This document shows, in pieces, positions 27,221 to 35,524 of a DNA stretch of 64,000 nt (positions within the stretch are counted from its first letter, which is position 1; each line of letters begins with the position of its first letter). Position numbers and translations under genes: made by a program. The notes beneath the pieces are model-generated. The model was given only the letters and a program-made list of their open reading frames with translations, had not been told where the DNA came from and did no database searches. Location of the stretch: positions 496,001-560,000 of the forward strand of contig CBDCSV010000001.1 of NCBI GenBank assembly GCA_965221855.1, in the 5' to 3' direction. The DNA comes from JAJDXO01 sp965221855. Its GTDB lineage: Bacteria > Pseudomonadota > Alphaproteobacteria > Rhodospirillales > UBA2165.

Positions 27221-28078
27221 ATGCGGCTTGACAGCAAAGCGAAGCGCTGGCTTGATCCCCCGCGATTCCCGCCGGCGCCGGTCTCGCCCGGCCGGCGCGT
27301 GTCATCCACTGGAATTAAGGACTTATCGGACAGCTTGTCCCGCGACTCCAAATCCTCCGGCTTCTGGGATATCGCCAAGACCATCATCTATGCGGTCTTG
27401 ATCGCGCTCGTCGTGCGCACGGTCGCCTTCGAGCCGTTCAATATCCCGTCCGGCTCCATGAAGCCGACCCTGCTGGTCGGCGACTATCTGTTCGTCTCCA
27501 AATACTCCTACGGCTACAGCCGGTATTCGCTGCCCTTCGGCCTGCCGATCATTCCGGGCCGGATTCTGTTCACCGAGCCCGAGCGGGGCGACGTGGCGGT
27601 GTTCAAGCTCCCCGCCGACAACAAGACCGATTACATCAAGCGGATCATCGGCCTGCCGGGCGACAGGATCGAGGTGCGCCGCGGCGTTCTGCATATCAAC
27701 GGCGCGCCGGTGAGGCGGGAGCCCGCCGGGATCGAACTCACCATCGACCCGTCCGGCCAGCCGCACCGGGTGAGCCACTATACGGAGACCCTGCCCGGCG
27801 GCCGCCGGCACTCCATCTACGAGATGAGCGACAACGAACACTACGACAATACGAGCGTCTATACGGTGCCGCCCGGGCACTATTTCATGATGGGCGACAA
27901 CCGGGACAACTCCGAGGACAGCCGGGCGATCGGCTCCGTCGGCTACGTGCCGCGCGAAAACCTGGTCGGCCGGGCGGAGATTCTGTTCTTCTCCACCGAC
28001 GGCTCCTCGCCCTTCTGGCACGTCTGGCGCTGGCCGTGGGTGATCCGCTTCCACCGGTTCTTCCAGGACATCGTCTGA
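27221..28078 (+). CDS. lepB: Signal peptidase I LepB
   Basis: The enzyme removes signal peptides from exported proteins at the inner membrane. It has one main N-terminal membrane helix (IIYAVLIALVVRTVAFEPFN), the Ser in IPSGSMKPTLLVGDYLFVSK, the Lys in YIKRIIGLPGD and box E GHYFMMGDNRDNSEDSR. The start is uncertain: ATG 27221 is listed, but the first 25 codons look intergenic, and GTG 27299 would also give a usable N-terminus. The gene follows a palindromic repeat and precedes rnc by four bases. In relatives it follows acpS. Confidence 0.93.
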   Translation: MRLDSKAKRWLDPPRFPPAPVSPGRRVSSTGIKDLSDSLSRDSKSSGFWDIAKTIIYAVLIALVVRTVAFEPFNIPSGSMKPTLLVGDYLFVSKYSYGYSRYSLPFGLPIIPGRILFTEPERGDVAVFKLPADNKTDYIKRIIGLPGDRIEVRRGVLHINGAPVRREPAGIELTIDPSGQPHRVSHYTETLPGGRRHSIYEMSDNEHYDNTSVYTVPPGHYFMMGDNRDNSEDSRAIGSVGYVPRENLVGRAEILFFSTDGSSPFWHVWRWPWVIRFHRFFQDIV

Positions 28079-28082
28079 ACCC

Positions 28083-28784
28083 ATGAGCGGGGATGCGGAG
28101 CGCCGGCCCGGTCTCGACGATCTGGCGGCGGCGCTCGGCCATGAATTCGCCGATCCCGGTTTGCTGCGCCGCGCGCTGGTCCATTCGAGCCTGGCCGGCG
28201 AGCGGGGCCGGAGCGCGGCCAACGAACGCCTCGAATTCCTCGGCGACCGGGTGCTCGGCCTGGTGATCGCCGAGACCCTGCTGGACGCCCACCCGGCCGA
28301 GGACGAGGGCCAAATCGCCTACCGCCATACGGCGCTGGTCCGCAGGGAGGCGCTGGCCCGCGTCGCCCGGACCATCGGCCTCGGCGAATACCTGGAAATG
28401 ACGGCCGGCGAGGAGCGGAAAGGCGGGCGCGGGAACGACGCCATTCTCGCCAATGCGTGCGAAGCGGTGATCGCGGCCATCTACCGGGACGGGGGCCTGG
28501 AGGCCGCCCGGTCGTTCATCCTCCGCCACTGGGAGCCGCTCCTCGCCGAAGGGACGGCGCCGGAGAAGGACGCCAAGACCCGGCTCCAGGAATGGGCCCA
28601 GGCCCGCGATCTCGGCCTCCCCGAATACCGCCTCGTGGACCGCTCGGGCCCCGACCATGAACCGGAATTCACCGTCGAGGCGGCGATCGCGGGCCAAGGC
28701 GCCGCCCGGGGCGCGGGACCCACGAAACGCGCCGCCGAGCAGGAGGCAGCGGCGCGGCTGCTCAGGCGGATTTCCGGTGAGTGA
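28083..28784 (+). CDS. rnc: Ribonuclease III
   Basis: A 233-residue enzyme that cleaves double-stranded RNA in rRNA and mRNA processing. It has the nuclease signature NERLEFLGDRVL (E48, E51, D55) and a C-terminal double-stranded RNA-binding domain (residues about 160-230). At the position of E. coli D114, the sequence is ILANACEAV, so residue 124 is Asn instead of the usual Asp; E127 is kept. The last 18 codons lie in the first copy of a 92-bp duplication. The gene overlaps the following era-like start by eight bases. Confidence 0.95.
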   Translation: MSGDAERRPGLDDLAAALGHEFADPGLLRRALVHSSLAGERGRSAANERLEFLGDRVLGLVIAETLLDAHPAEDEGQIAYRHTALVRREALARVARTIGLGEYLEMTAGEERKGGRGNDAILANACEAVIAAIYRDGGLEAARSFILRHWEPLLAEGTAPEKDAKTRLQEWAQARDLGLPEYRLVDRSGPDHEPEFTVEAAIAGQGAARGAGPTKRAAEQEAAARLLRRISGE

Positions 28785-28823
28785 GGCCGGGCGGCGCTGC
28801 GGCTTCGTCGCCCTCATCGGCGC
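28732..28823 (+). repeat. First copy of 92-bp rnc/era junction duplication
   Basis: This stretch spans the last codons of rnc and the first codons of an era copy. It aligns without gaps to 30946-31037 with 86 of 92 identical bases. It belongs to the intact rnc here, whereas the era part is broken after 16 codons. Confidence 0.93.
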
Positions 28824-28875
28824 CAAGACGCCGCATGACACCCGCGAATGGCGAAAGTTCGCCAAAAGAAGGTGA
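28777..28875 (+). pseudogene. era: Truncated 5' fragment of era
   Basis: From the GTG at 28777 the frame reads VSEAGRRCGFVALIGAK and then diverges into unrelated sequence (TPHDTREWRKF), stopping at a TGA inside the IS256 end. The intact gene has APNSGKST at this point, so this copy lacks the P-loop and everything after. It is what remains of the original or the donor era start at the edge of the inserted segment. Confidence 0.85.
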
Positions 28876-30150
28876 CGTAAAAATTTATGTGTCAGTTGGG
28901 AATGGGGTACTCCCTGTGGTTTACGACAACCGCAAGAAGGAGCACCCCGATGCCACAGCAAGCTGTAACGATTGAGAACCTACCACAAGCCTTTGAGGTG
29001 GTGAAGGAGATGCAAGCAGGCGGATTGGACTGGGGCGAGGGTTATCGCCCGCTTGGCCGCCAGGCGCTGGCCGAGATCATCGAGGGCCGGATGGCCGAGG
29101 CGGTGGATCGCTGGCTCGACGGCCTCGATGGCAGCGCTATGCGCGACCGGCGCAACGGCACCTACCGGCGCCGCCTGCTCAGCGAGCTCGGCGACATCGA
29201 GCTCAACGTGCCGCGCACCCGGCACTTCTGCCCGACCGAGGTTCTGAAGAGCTACGCAAGGCGCGCTCCAGAGATCGACCGCGCCATCCTGGCCGGCTTC
29301 GTGCTGGGGCTCTCGACCCGCAAGGTCGGCGAGGTCCTGCTTGCCCTGCTCGGGCGTCCGGTCTCGGCCGCGACGGTGAGCCGGGTCGCCAAGACCCTCG
29401 ATCTGTCGGTCGCCGCATTCCACCGCCGGCCGCTGAAGAACGCCTACAAGGCGCTGATGCTCGACGGCGTGGTGCTGGCCTGCAAGACCGGCGCCGGCGC
29501 GCTCAGGAGGCCGGTCCTGGTGGCGCTGGGCATACGGCACGACGGCAAGAAGGAGATTATCGACTTCCAACTCGCCGCCAGCGAGAGCGCCGCGGAGTGG
29601 GAGCGCTTCCTCACCGCGTTGCACCGCCGCGGCCTCACCGGCGAGGGCCTTGAGATGATCTGCGTTGATGGCGGCCAAGGCCTGCTCGCCGCCTTGCCGA
29701 TCGTCTATCACGGCATCCCCGTTCAGAGGTGCTGGGCGCACAAAATCAGGAACATCCTCAACAAGGTCCGCGTAGCCGACCAGCAGGCCGTCAAGGCCGA
29801 CGTCCACGCCGTCATGAATGCCCCCAACCGCCGCAAGGCCGAGACCGCCGCCCGCCGCTTCGCCGACGCCTGGGAAGATACCTACCCCAAGGCCGTCGCC
29901 TGCCTGCGCAACGACCTCGACGACCTGCTCACCTGCTTCCGCTACAAGGACCTCGCCGAGCGAAAGCAGGTCAGGACCACCAATGCCATCGAACGGAGGT
30001 TCCGCGAGGTTCGCAGACGAACCCGGCCCATGGGAACCTTCAAGGATAAAACCTCAATGGACCGCATCCTCTTCGCGGTCTTCATTCACGAAAACAAGTC
30101 TCAGGGAATCAGTACCCCAGTCTCCCTGACACATAACTCTTGACGTTACC
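28871..30150 (+). mobile_element. IS256-family insertion sequence (1280 bp)
   Basis: The ends are 25-bp inverted repeats that start GGT and share TTATGTGTCAG; 21 of the 25 bases match between ends (left GGTGACGTAAAAATTTATGT, right complement GGTAACGTCAAGAGTTATGT). The 9 bases CCAAAAGAA occur directly outside both ends (28862-28870 and 30151-30159), in keeping with the 8-9 bp target duplications of IS256. One intact transposase gene is inside. The insertion lies just after the truncated era fragment. Confidence 0.9.
28950..30143 (+). CDS. IS256-family (mutator-type) transposase
   Basis: A 397-residue transposase from the ATG at 28950 (MPQQAVTIENLP), which follows AAGAAGGAG. It has typical features: DRRNGTYRRRLLSELGDIEL, ALMLDGVVLACK (first Asp), MICVDGGQGLLAAL (second Asp), QRCWAHKIRNILNKV, and TTNAIERRFREVRRRTRPM with the Glu near the end. 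The frame is complete, so the element may still be active. Confidence 0.93.
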   Translation: MPQQAVTIENLPQAFEVVKEMQAGGLDWGEGYRPLGRQALAEIIEGRMAEAVDRWLDGLDGSAMRDRRNGTYRRRLLSELGDIELNVPRTRHFCPTEVLKSYARRAPEIDRAILAGFVLGLSTRKVGEVLLALLGRPVSAATVSRVAKTLDLSVAAFHRRPLKNAYKALMLDGVVLACKTGAGALRRPVLVALGIRHDGKKEIIDFQLAASESAAEWERFLTALHRRGLTGEGLEMICVDGGQGLLAALPIVYHGIPVQRCWAHKIRNILNKVRVADQQAVKADVHAVMNAPNRRKAETAARRFADAWEDTYPKAVACLRNDLDDLLTCFRYKDLAERKQVRTTNAIERRFREVRRRTRPMGTFKDKTSMDRILFAVFIHENKSQGISTPVSLTHNS

Positions 30151-30249
30151 CCAAAAGAACAACAGTTTGACTAATGCAGGCGTCAACTCCTAAATTTGTA
30201 AGGAATATTTTGGCCAAAAACTATTGGCGCTTCATATAGGAGGGAGACC

Positions 30250-30492
30250 ATGTCGACGCTGACTGAAGAAATCTCCGCCTATGAAGGCATGCGGGACACG
30301 CTGGAAACCGATCACTTTGGGAAGTGGGCCTTGGTGCATGATGGGGAACTTGTCGATGTTTTCGATGAATTTGAAAATGCGGCCGATGAAGCCACCCGGA
30401 AGTTCGGGAAAGGCCCCTACCTCATTCGGAAAATCGGCGAAGGCCCCATGACGCTGCCCGCTTCGGTGCTCCACCGGCCCATCTATGGTTGA
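30250..30492 (+). CDS. Small protein, DUF5678-like
   Basis: An 80-residue protein. The central stretch HFGKWALVHDGELVDVFDEF and the following ATRKFGKGPYLIRKIG resemble DUF5678-type small proteins (FGKW...HDGELV...A...F..GPYLIR), a judgement made from memory. GGAGGG lies eight bases before the ATG. It overlaps the next gene by eight bases and is translationally coupled to it. The segment sits between the two copies of the rnc/era junction. Confidence 0.7.
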   Translation: MSTLTEEISAYEGMRDTLETDHFGKWALVHDGELVDVFDEFENAADEATRKFGKGPYLIRKIGEGPMTLPASVLHRPIYG

Positions 30493-30940
30493 GGTGCAGT
30501 GTGGCTTTCCCGGCCAAGGGCATGCTCATCTTGCTCAATTCGGACCGACGATTGCTGTCCATATCGGATTTGACGTCAACTTCCGGGCGGATGCGCCTGG
30601 TGAACCAGAGCTTCCCGGGACAACCTATCCAGCGCTGATTGACACCGGCGCGAGCGAGAGTTGCATCGATTCCGAACTGGCCGGACTGCTCGGACTGCCA
30701 ATCGTCGATAGAGCGCATATGGGAGGGGTGGACGGAACGGCCCAATTCAATCTTCACGCCGCGCAAATCAAGATACCGAGTTTGAACTTACGCATTTATG
30801 GGCGTTTTGCCGGCGTTCATCTGAGCGCCGGAAGGCAGCCGCATAGCGCGCTCCTGGGACGAACTTTTCTCCAACATGTAACCATGACTTACCAGGGGGC
30901 TTCCGGTTCCGTGGTTCTTGCGCGCGAGCCGGGGCCGTAA
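30485..30940 (+). CDS. Retropepsin-like aspartic protease
   Basis: A 151-residue protein with a single retropepsin domain. The catalytic motif is ALIDTGASESCID (Asp-Thr-Gly), and SALLGRTFLQHVTMTYQG gives the second, flap-distal beta motif of this fold (LGxxFL). It should dimerise to form an active site, as retroviral and bacterial single-domain aspartic proteases do. No signal peptide or transmembrane helix is seen. The start ATG lies inside the end of the DUF5678-like gene. Substrate unknown. Confidence 0.78.
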   Translation: MVEVQCGFPGQGHAHLAQFGPTIAVHIGFDVNFRADAPGEPELPGTTYPALIDTGASESCIDSELAGLLGLPIVDRAHMGGVDGTAQFNLHAAQIKIPSLNLRIYGRFAGVHLSAGRQPHSALLGRTFLQHVTMTYQGASGSVVLAREPGP

Positions 30941-30945
30941 TGTGA

Positions 30946-31037
30946 CCGCCGAGCAGGAGGCGGCGGCGCGGCTGCTCGGGCGGGTTTCCGGTGAGTGAGG
31001 CCGGGCGGGCTTGCGGCTTCGTCGCCCTCATCGGCGC
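30946..31037 (+). repeat. Second copy of 92-bp rnc/era junction duplication
   Basis: It aligns gap-free to 28732-28823 with six mismatches. Its first part encodes the end of rnc without the rest of the gene (AEQEAAARLLGRVSGE, then TGA at 30996-30998); its second part is the start of the intact era. Together the two copies act as the edges of the inserted segment. Confidence 0.93.
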
Positions 31038-31905
31038 GCCCAATTCGGGCAAGTCGACGCTGCTCAACCGGTTCGTCGGCGCCAAGGTGTCCATCGTCTC
31101 GCCCAAGGTCCAGACCACCCGCGCGCGGGTTCTGGGCATTTGCATCGAAGGCGATACCCAAATCGTCTTCATCGACACGCCGGGCATCTTCCGGCCCCGG
31201 CGGCGTCTCGACCGGGCCATGGTCGCGGCGGCGTGGGGCGGCGCCGGGGACGCCGATCATATCTGTCTGCTGGTGGATGCGACCCGGTTCCGCGGCGGCG
31301 AGGCGGACCCGGACACGAGGCGGATCGTCGCCCGACTGAAGGAGACGGTTGGGCGGGCCGTGCTGGCCATCAACAAGATCGACGCGGTATCCAAGCCGGC
31401 GCTGCTCGAGATGGCGGCGGTCCTGGACGGCGAGGGCGTGTTCTCCGAAACCTTCATGGTTTCGGCCGCGAAGGGCGACGGAACGGCGGATTTGCTCTCC
31501 CATCTGGCGGGCATGATGGCGCCAGGGCCGTGGCTGTTCCCCGAGGACCAGATTTCGGACATGCCGCAACGGCTGCTGGCCGCCGAGATCACCCGGGAGA
31601 AGCTCTATCTCCAGCTTCACCAGGAGCTTCCCTATGCGGCGACGGTGGAAACCGATAGCTGGGAGGAGCAGGAGGACGGCTCGGCGCGGATCGAGCAGAC
31701 CATCTATGTGGAGCGGGACAGCCAGAAGGCCATCGTGCTCGGCAAGGGGGGCGCCCGCATCAAACAACTGGGCGCCGCGGCCCGCGAAGAGCTTCAGGAG
31801 ATGCTCGAACGGCGCATCCACCTGTTCCTGTTCGTCAAGGTGCGGGACAATTGGGGCGACGATCCCGCCCGCTACCGGGACTGGGGGCTGGACTACAACG
31901 CCTGA
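30991..31905 (+). CDS. era: GTPase Era
   Basis: A 304-residue GTPase needed for 16S rRNA maturation and 30S subunit assembly. Motifs in order: G1 GAPNSGKST, the KVQTTRAR switch region, G3 DTPG, G4 NKID, and a C-terminal KH domain with VLGKGGARIKQLG. The GTG start overlaps the rnc-derived reading frame by eight bases, as in the native rnc - era overlap. In relatives it follows rnc directly and precedes recO; here it is separated by 2.2 kb of inserted DNA and recO is not in the window. Confidence 0.95.
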   Translation: MSEAGRACGFVALIGAPNSGKSTLLNRFVGAKVSIVSPKVQTTRARVLGICIEGDTQIVFIDTPGIFRPRRRLDRAMVAAAWGGAGDADHICLLVDATRFRGGEADPDTRRIVARLKETVGRAVLAINKIDAVSKPALLEMAAVLDGEGVFSETFMVSAAKGDGTADLLSHLAGMMAPGPWLFPEDQISDMPQRLLAAEITREKLYLQLHQELPYAATVETDSWEEQEDGSARIEQTIYVERDSQKAIVLGKGGARIKQLGAAAREELQEMLERRIHLFLFVKVRDNWGDDPARYRDWGLDYNA

Positions 31906-31959
31906 GGTCGTGCGCGAGGCATTCGGCGACGGGGAGGGGAGTGATTTCCGCCTCTTCGT

Positions 31960-32397
31960 TCACCATGGTGCCGTGCCTTTGCCGCCGTGAACGGACGGTT
32001 CGGCGCACCATTGCCGCCGCAGCAGGGCCAGCGGCTCCATGATGTCTTCCGGCAAGCCGAGCAGTTCGATCAGCATGGCGCGGTCCAGGGCCCACCGGGT
32101 TTCGTCGCGCCATGCTTCGTTCGCGGGCAGCAACTCCAAATCCTTGAACTCTTCAAACATCGCGTCAGCGCGGTCCAGTTGCGCGGGCGAAAGCTGGCGG
32201 GTGTCGAGCGCGGCGAGCGCCGGCAGTTTCGAGATCGTAAGCATCGCCCGCCCCTGTTGCTGGCGCGTTCCGAACCACCAGAAGGCGATCAGGCCAAGCG
32301 TCGAATTCGCCCAAAGCACCAACGGCGTTTCCCACCGCGAATCCGTGCACAGGAAATTTGGCCATGCCCGCCCGCCGATTGTCGATTCCGGCGTCAT
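31960..32397 (-). pseudogene. C-terminal part of methyltransferase gene after in-frame TGA
   Basis: The frame continues in register from the gene upstream: the TGA at 32398-32400 is followed at once by ATG, so 145 more residues are open. The sequence (WETPLVLWANSTLGLIAFWW, then QGRAMLTISKLPAL) fits the target-recognition end of large DNA methyltransferases. It could be translated by reinitiation at the TGAATG or be a dead remnant. The stop is 55 bp from the end of era. Confidence 0.65.
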
Positions 32398-34863
32398 TCA
32401 GGCCGCCAAGGGTTGCGAATTGAGTCGAAAATCCCGGTTGAAATGCAGGCGGGATACAGTTTGCTCCCACGCTTCGGTCGCGCGGGCGTCGCAGCCGGGG
32501 CGCACAATGCCCTGCCGATCCGGCGCGACCACCAGACGGGTTTCCCGGCCAGCGTCATGCCCCCATAGGGCCGGCCATGTCGGTATGCCATCGTCCGAAA
32601 TCGGCGCAATATTGAACGGGCCGCGCGGCAGGCCGGAGCTAACTATCTCGGTCCCTGAAATATCCATGTGATACAGGCCGCGATTGCCGAGATCGCCGAG
32701 ACTGGCCATCGGCAGTGGCACAGGTCCGGCTTGGCGCGGGAGCCACAATTCGCCTTCCGCCAGTCCTGCCGCCGCCTGCGCAACGCCCGCTTCCCTTATC
32801 CCCGCGCAACCGGCGTCGGACAACGCGCCGAGAATGCGGCAGCCCGCATCCGCGCCAGCGCCTATACGCACCGGCACGGAGAAAGAATCGACCGGGAGAT
32901 TTAGGGTAGCCTTGGCGACCGTGACTGCTTCCAGGATGGTTTCCGGACGGCAATTCAGGTTGACGAAAACAGCCGGCAGGCGGCTGGTTGAATCGTCCGT
33001 CTTGCGTGTGCCGACAATCAGCGTTTCGGCCATGCCGGTATCGGCGGAGAATGCCTGGTCGGTCGAACCGGCAGTGGCGATGCTGATGACCGCAATATCC
33101 GAATAGTGCTCCTCGAAAACAGCGCGGGCCGCGTCCCACGCCGCGCCTTGCAGGAAGGAAGCAGGCAGTACTAATGCCAGCACGCCGCCGGGCCGGACCT
33201 TGGCATGGGCGATGTCGATGAAGTTGGACGCCAGACCGGCATTGCCGTGCCCAGCCATCTTCGGTTTGCGGATTTTCTTCAGGCGATTCGACATCGCCCG
33301 CTGTTCGTCTTCGCTGTTTGCAAAGCCGGCAAATGACGGTACGGGAACACCAATCTTCGTCGCCTCTTGGCCTGTCGGCCGGGTAAATGGCGGGTTCATA
33401 ATCACCAGATCGAAACTGCCGTGGGGCAGGTCCAGGTGTTCGTCTTCGCCGTCCGCGACGCCGCGGACCCGCTCTTGCCCCGTGCCGAACAGCGGCAGCG
33501 TTGTTTCCTCTCCGATCAGGTCCAGCGCCCCGAGGGCAATTGTGGATCGTCCTGTTTCTCCCGGCTGCTCGCCATACGGCAGGGTAGCAATCGACGTGTT
33601 CTCGAACGGCACGCTCGGATGCGTGCTGGATAGAACGGTGGCCGTCAGATGACTGGCCGCCGGCATGATGTCGGCGCCGACCAGCGCACGCTCCATCATC
33701 CGCGAATGGATGGCTTGGTCGTCGCCGCCGGCGCGGCGGTGGCGGGCCATGGCGGCCGCATAGGCGGCGTTGAGCAGCGCCCCGGTCCCACAAGCAAAGT
33801 CCGCTATCCTAAGCGCCGTAACCGCCTCCGCGTCCGCCCAATCGACATCGAGGCGTGAGACCGCCAATTCGGCCAGCAGCGCCGCCGAGCTGGGCAGCGT
33901 GTAGAACGTCGCCAGAAATTTCCTATCCGTAATAAGGTGCTGGAGCATCCGCCCGCACAAATCGTGCTGACTGGTCGCGCCAAGCGCATCCAGTTCGGCG
34001 GCGACGTTCGCCAGCAGATCCAAAATCTGCCGCGCCGTCCCGTTGCGGATCGGCAACAGAATGTCGGAAGCGATACGGAAGATCGGCCAATAGTTGATCT
34101 CGGTCAGGATGTAACGCCAGACATCCAGTAGCCGGCTTTTCGACAAGTGGCCGTCCCCGTCCCTGATCTGGTCCAGCGTCTCTATTTCGTGCGCCCCGGC
34201 AATGGCCGTGTGAAAGGTCATCGCATTGGCGAGAATCGCCATCGCCATCCGAGACGTTTGCACGCCGTCTTCCTGATGCAGTTCGCGGGCAATGGTCGCC
34301 AAGGTGTCCGGCGCATCGGCGCAGGCTTCCCGCAGCAGCGTGGCGGTCTGTCCGACCCCGACTTCAAGCACCAACATCCCTCGCGCGACACGGTCTTCGG
34401 AAAGAGCGGCTTGCTCTATGCACGCGGCAAGGTCGTCAATGCCGCCTTCGATCCATCCGGACGCAGGCCAGCGGGCGGGATGGTCCGGATTGCCGGAAAA
34501 GACGCAAAATTCCAGTTCCGCACGCTCGATCAGCGCCGGGAGTTCACTTTGCTTCGCGGTTTTCAGATGCGCCGGAAGGCGCACGGCGATGGCTTGCTCT
34601 ATAACGCGCCCGTCCTCCCGCAGAGTTTTGCCGAGGCGGTCGATGGCGTCCGCCTCCACTGTCTGCGCTGGAGCGTATTCGGTCTCGACCGATACCGGCA
34701 GGCCGCCGGGATGGCGCACGATGATGTCGGGAACGAGGCGGGCATCTTCGGCAAAGACTCCGGTCTGCTCGACGCCGATCCGATCCGGCCAGCGCGGGTG
34801 CTTACCCCGGAGCGCGTCGCCGAGTAGAGTATTGAATGCCTTTTCCTCGGTTCTAGCCGCCAT
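32398..34863 (-). CDS. Large DNA adenine-methyltransferase-like protein, probable premature stop
   Basis: A protein of 821 residues to the TGA. It carries methyltransferase motif I (ADFACGTGALLNAAY) and motif IV (DLVIMNPPF), typical N6-adenine methylases, in the middle. The N-terminal 150 residues have VPDIIVRHPGG followed by PVSVETEYAPA, which could be a nuclease-like fold, so a type IIG-like restriction-modification enzyme is possible. ATG 34863 follows AAGG by six bases; the ORF extends 24 bp upstream. The reading frame continues past the stop for 145 codons, so the original gene probably encoded about 967 residues. Confidence 0.75.
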   Translation of the reverse strand: MAARTEEKAFNTLLGDALRGKHPRWPDRIGVEQTGVFAEDARLVPDIIVRHPGGLPVSVETEYAPAQTVEADAIDRLGKTLREDGRVIEQAIAVRLPAHLKTAKQSELPALIERAELEFCVFSGNPDHPARWPASGWIEGGIDDLAACIEQAALSEDRVARGMLVLEVGVGQTATLLREACADAPDTLATIARELHQEDGVQTSRMAMAILANAMTFHTAIAGAHEIETLDQIRDGDGHLSKSRLLDVWRYILTEINYWPIFRIASDILLPIRNGTARQILDLLANVAAELDALGATSQHDLCGRMLQHLITDRKFLATFYTLPSSAALLAELAVSRLDVDWADAEAVTALRIADFACGTGALLNAAYAAAMARHRRAGGDDQAIHSRMMERALVGADIMPAASHLTATVLSSTHPSVPFENTSIATLPYGEQPGETGRSTIALGALDLIGEETTLPLFGTGQERVRGVADGEDEHLDLPHGSFDLVIMNPPFTRPTGQEATKIGVPVPSFAGFANSEDEQRAMSNRLKKIRKPKMAGHGNAGLASNFIDIAHAKVRPGGVLALVLPASFLQGAAWDAARAVFEEHYSDIAVISIATAGSTDQAFSADTGMAETLIVGTRKTDDSTSRLPAVFVNLNCRPETILEAVTVAKATLNLPVDSFSVPVRIGAGADAGCRILGALSDAGCAGIREAGVAQAAAGLAEGELWLPRQAGPVPLPMASLGDLGNRGLYHMDISGTEIVSSGLPRGPFNIAPISDDGIPTWPALWGHDAGRETRLVVAPDRQGIVRPGCDARATEAWEQTVSRLHFNRDFRLNSQPLAA

Positions 34864-34904
34864 CGTCCGCCTTCGTGAGCGCGTCAAACTTCATCTCTGA
34901 TCCC

Positions 34905-35501
34905 TTAGAAATCAATTCGTGTCTTGCCATCAGATATCGTCAGGGATCGGGCCTTGTCGATGTCTCCTAACTCCGCCAGCGGCGTGACGACTAACAAATA
35001 TTCAGCCCACGGGCGGATGTAACTTTCCACATCGTCCGACACTCTCACGTTAGGAGTTGGTATCCCTAGCATCTTGAGACGAATCTCAAGTTCTGCCAAA
35101 TCAGCGACCACCTCATGAGGGCCACAAGGAAGATCGTACATAAATTCTCCATGCTTCAGCAAAGCAATGGCCCTGTCACGAGCCGCCCGAACTCGATTCG
35201 AAAATCCGCGAAAAGCGTCGACCTCTACCTGAATCTCTGCCTGAAGGGCGGCCCCTTCGCGCGCCCGTCGCCGCTCTGGCCATTTGAATATCCATTGGAT
35301 GACCGGAATTGCGGACACTATTACGACGCCGACCCCAATAATTGCACCGCCCAAGTAGAGGGAATGGATGCTGACGACCGAGCCGATCATTTCTATAAAA
35401 ACATCTCGGTCTGGACGCACCAGCATCTCGCGAATCCAGATGGCTGCTTTGGCCAGCCCGATGAGCCCGAATGCCCAACGCACGATACTTTTCTTGTCCA
35501 T
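34905..35501 (-). CDS. Membrane protein of unknown function
   Basis: A 198-residue protein with two hydrophobic helices (residues about 8-24 and 48-70) followed by a soluble region rich in charged residues (KWPERRRAREGAALQAEIQV). No domain was recognised. Only 23 bp separate its start from the ISAs1 copy B, so its natural promoter may be replaced by the element. It lies 42 bp upstream of the methyltransferase-like gene on the same strand. Confidence 0.6.
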   Translation of the reverse strand: MDKKSIVRWAFGLIGLAKAAIWIREMLVRPDRDVFIEMIGSVVSIHSLYLGGAIIGVGVVIVSAIPVIQWIFKWPERRRAREGAALQAEIQVEVDAFRGFSNRVRAARDRAIALLKHGEFMYDLPCGPHEVVADLAELEIRLKMLGIPTPNVRVSDDVESYIRPWAEYLLVVTPLAELGDIDKARSLTISDGKTRIDF

Positions 35502-35524
35502 CCCCCGTCACTACTGGGATTCGT

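Noticed and set aside
32398..32400. Selenocysteine codon in the methyltransferase gene
   Set aside because: No Sec-type active-site context is present at this place and no bacterial SECIS-like hairpin was recognised directly downstream; a nonsense change or split gene is simpler.
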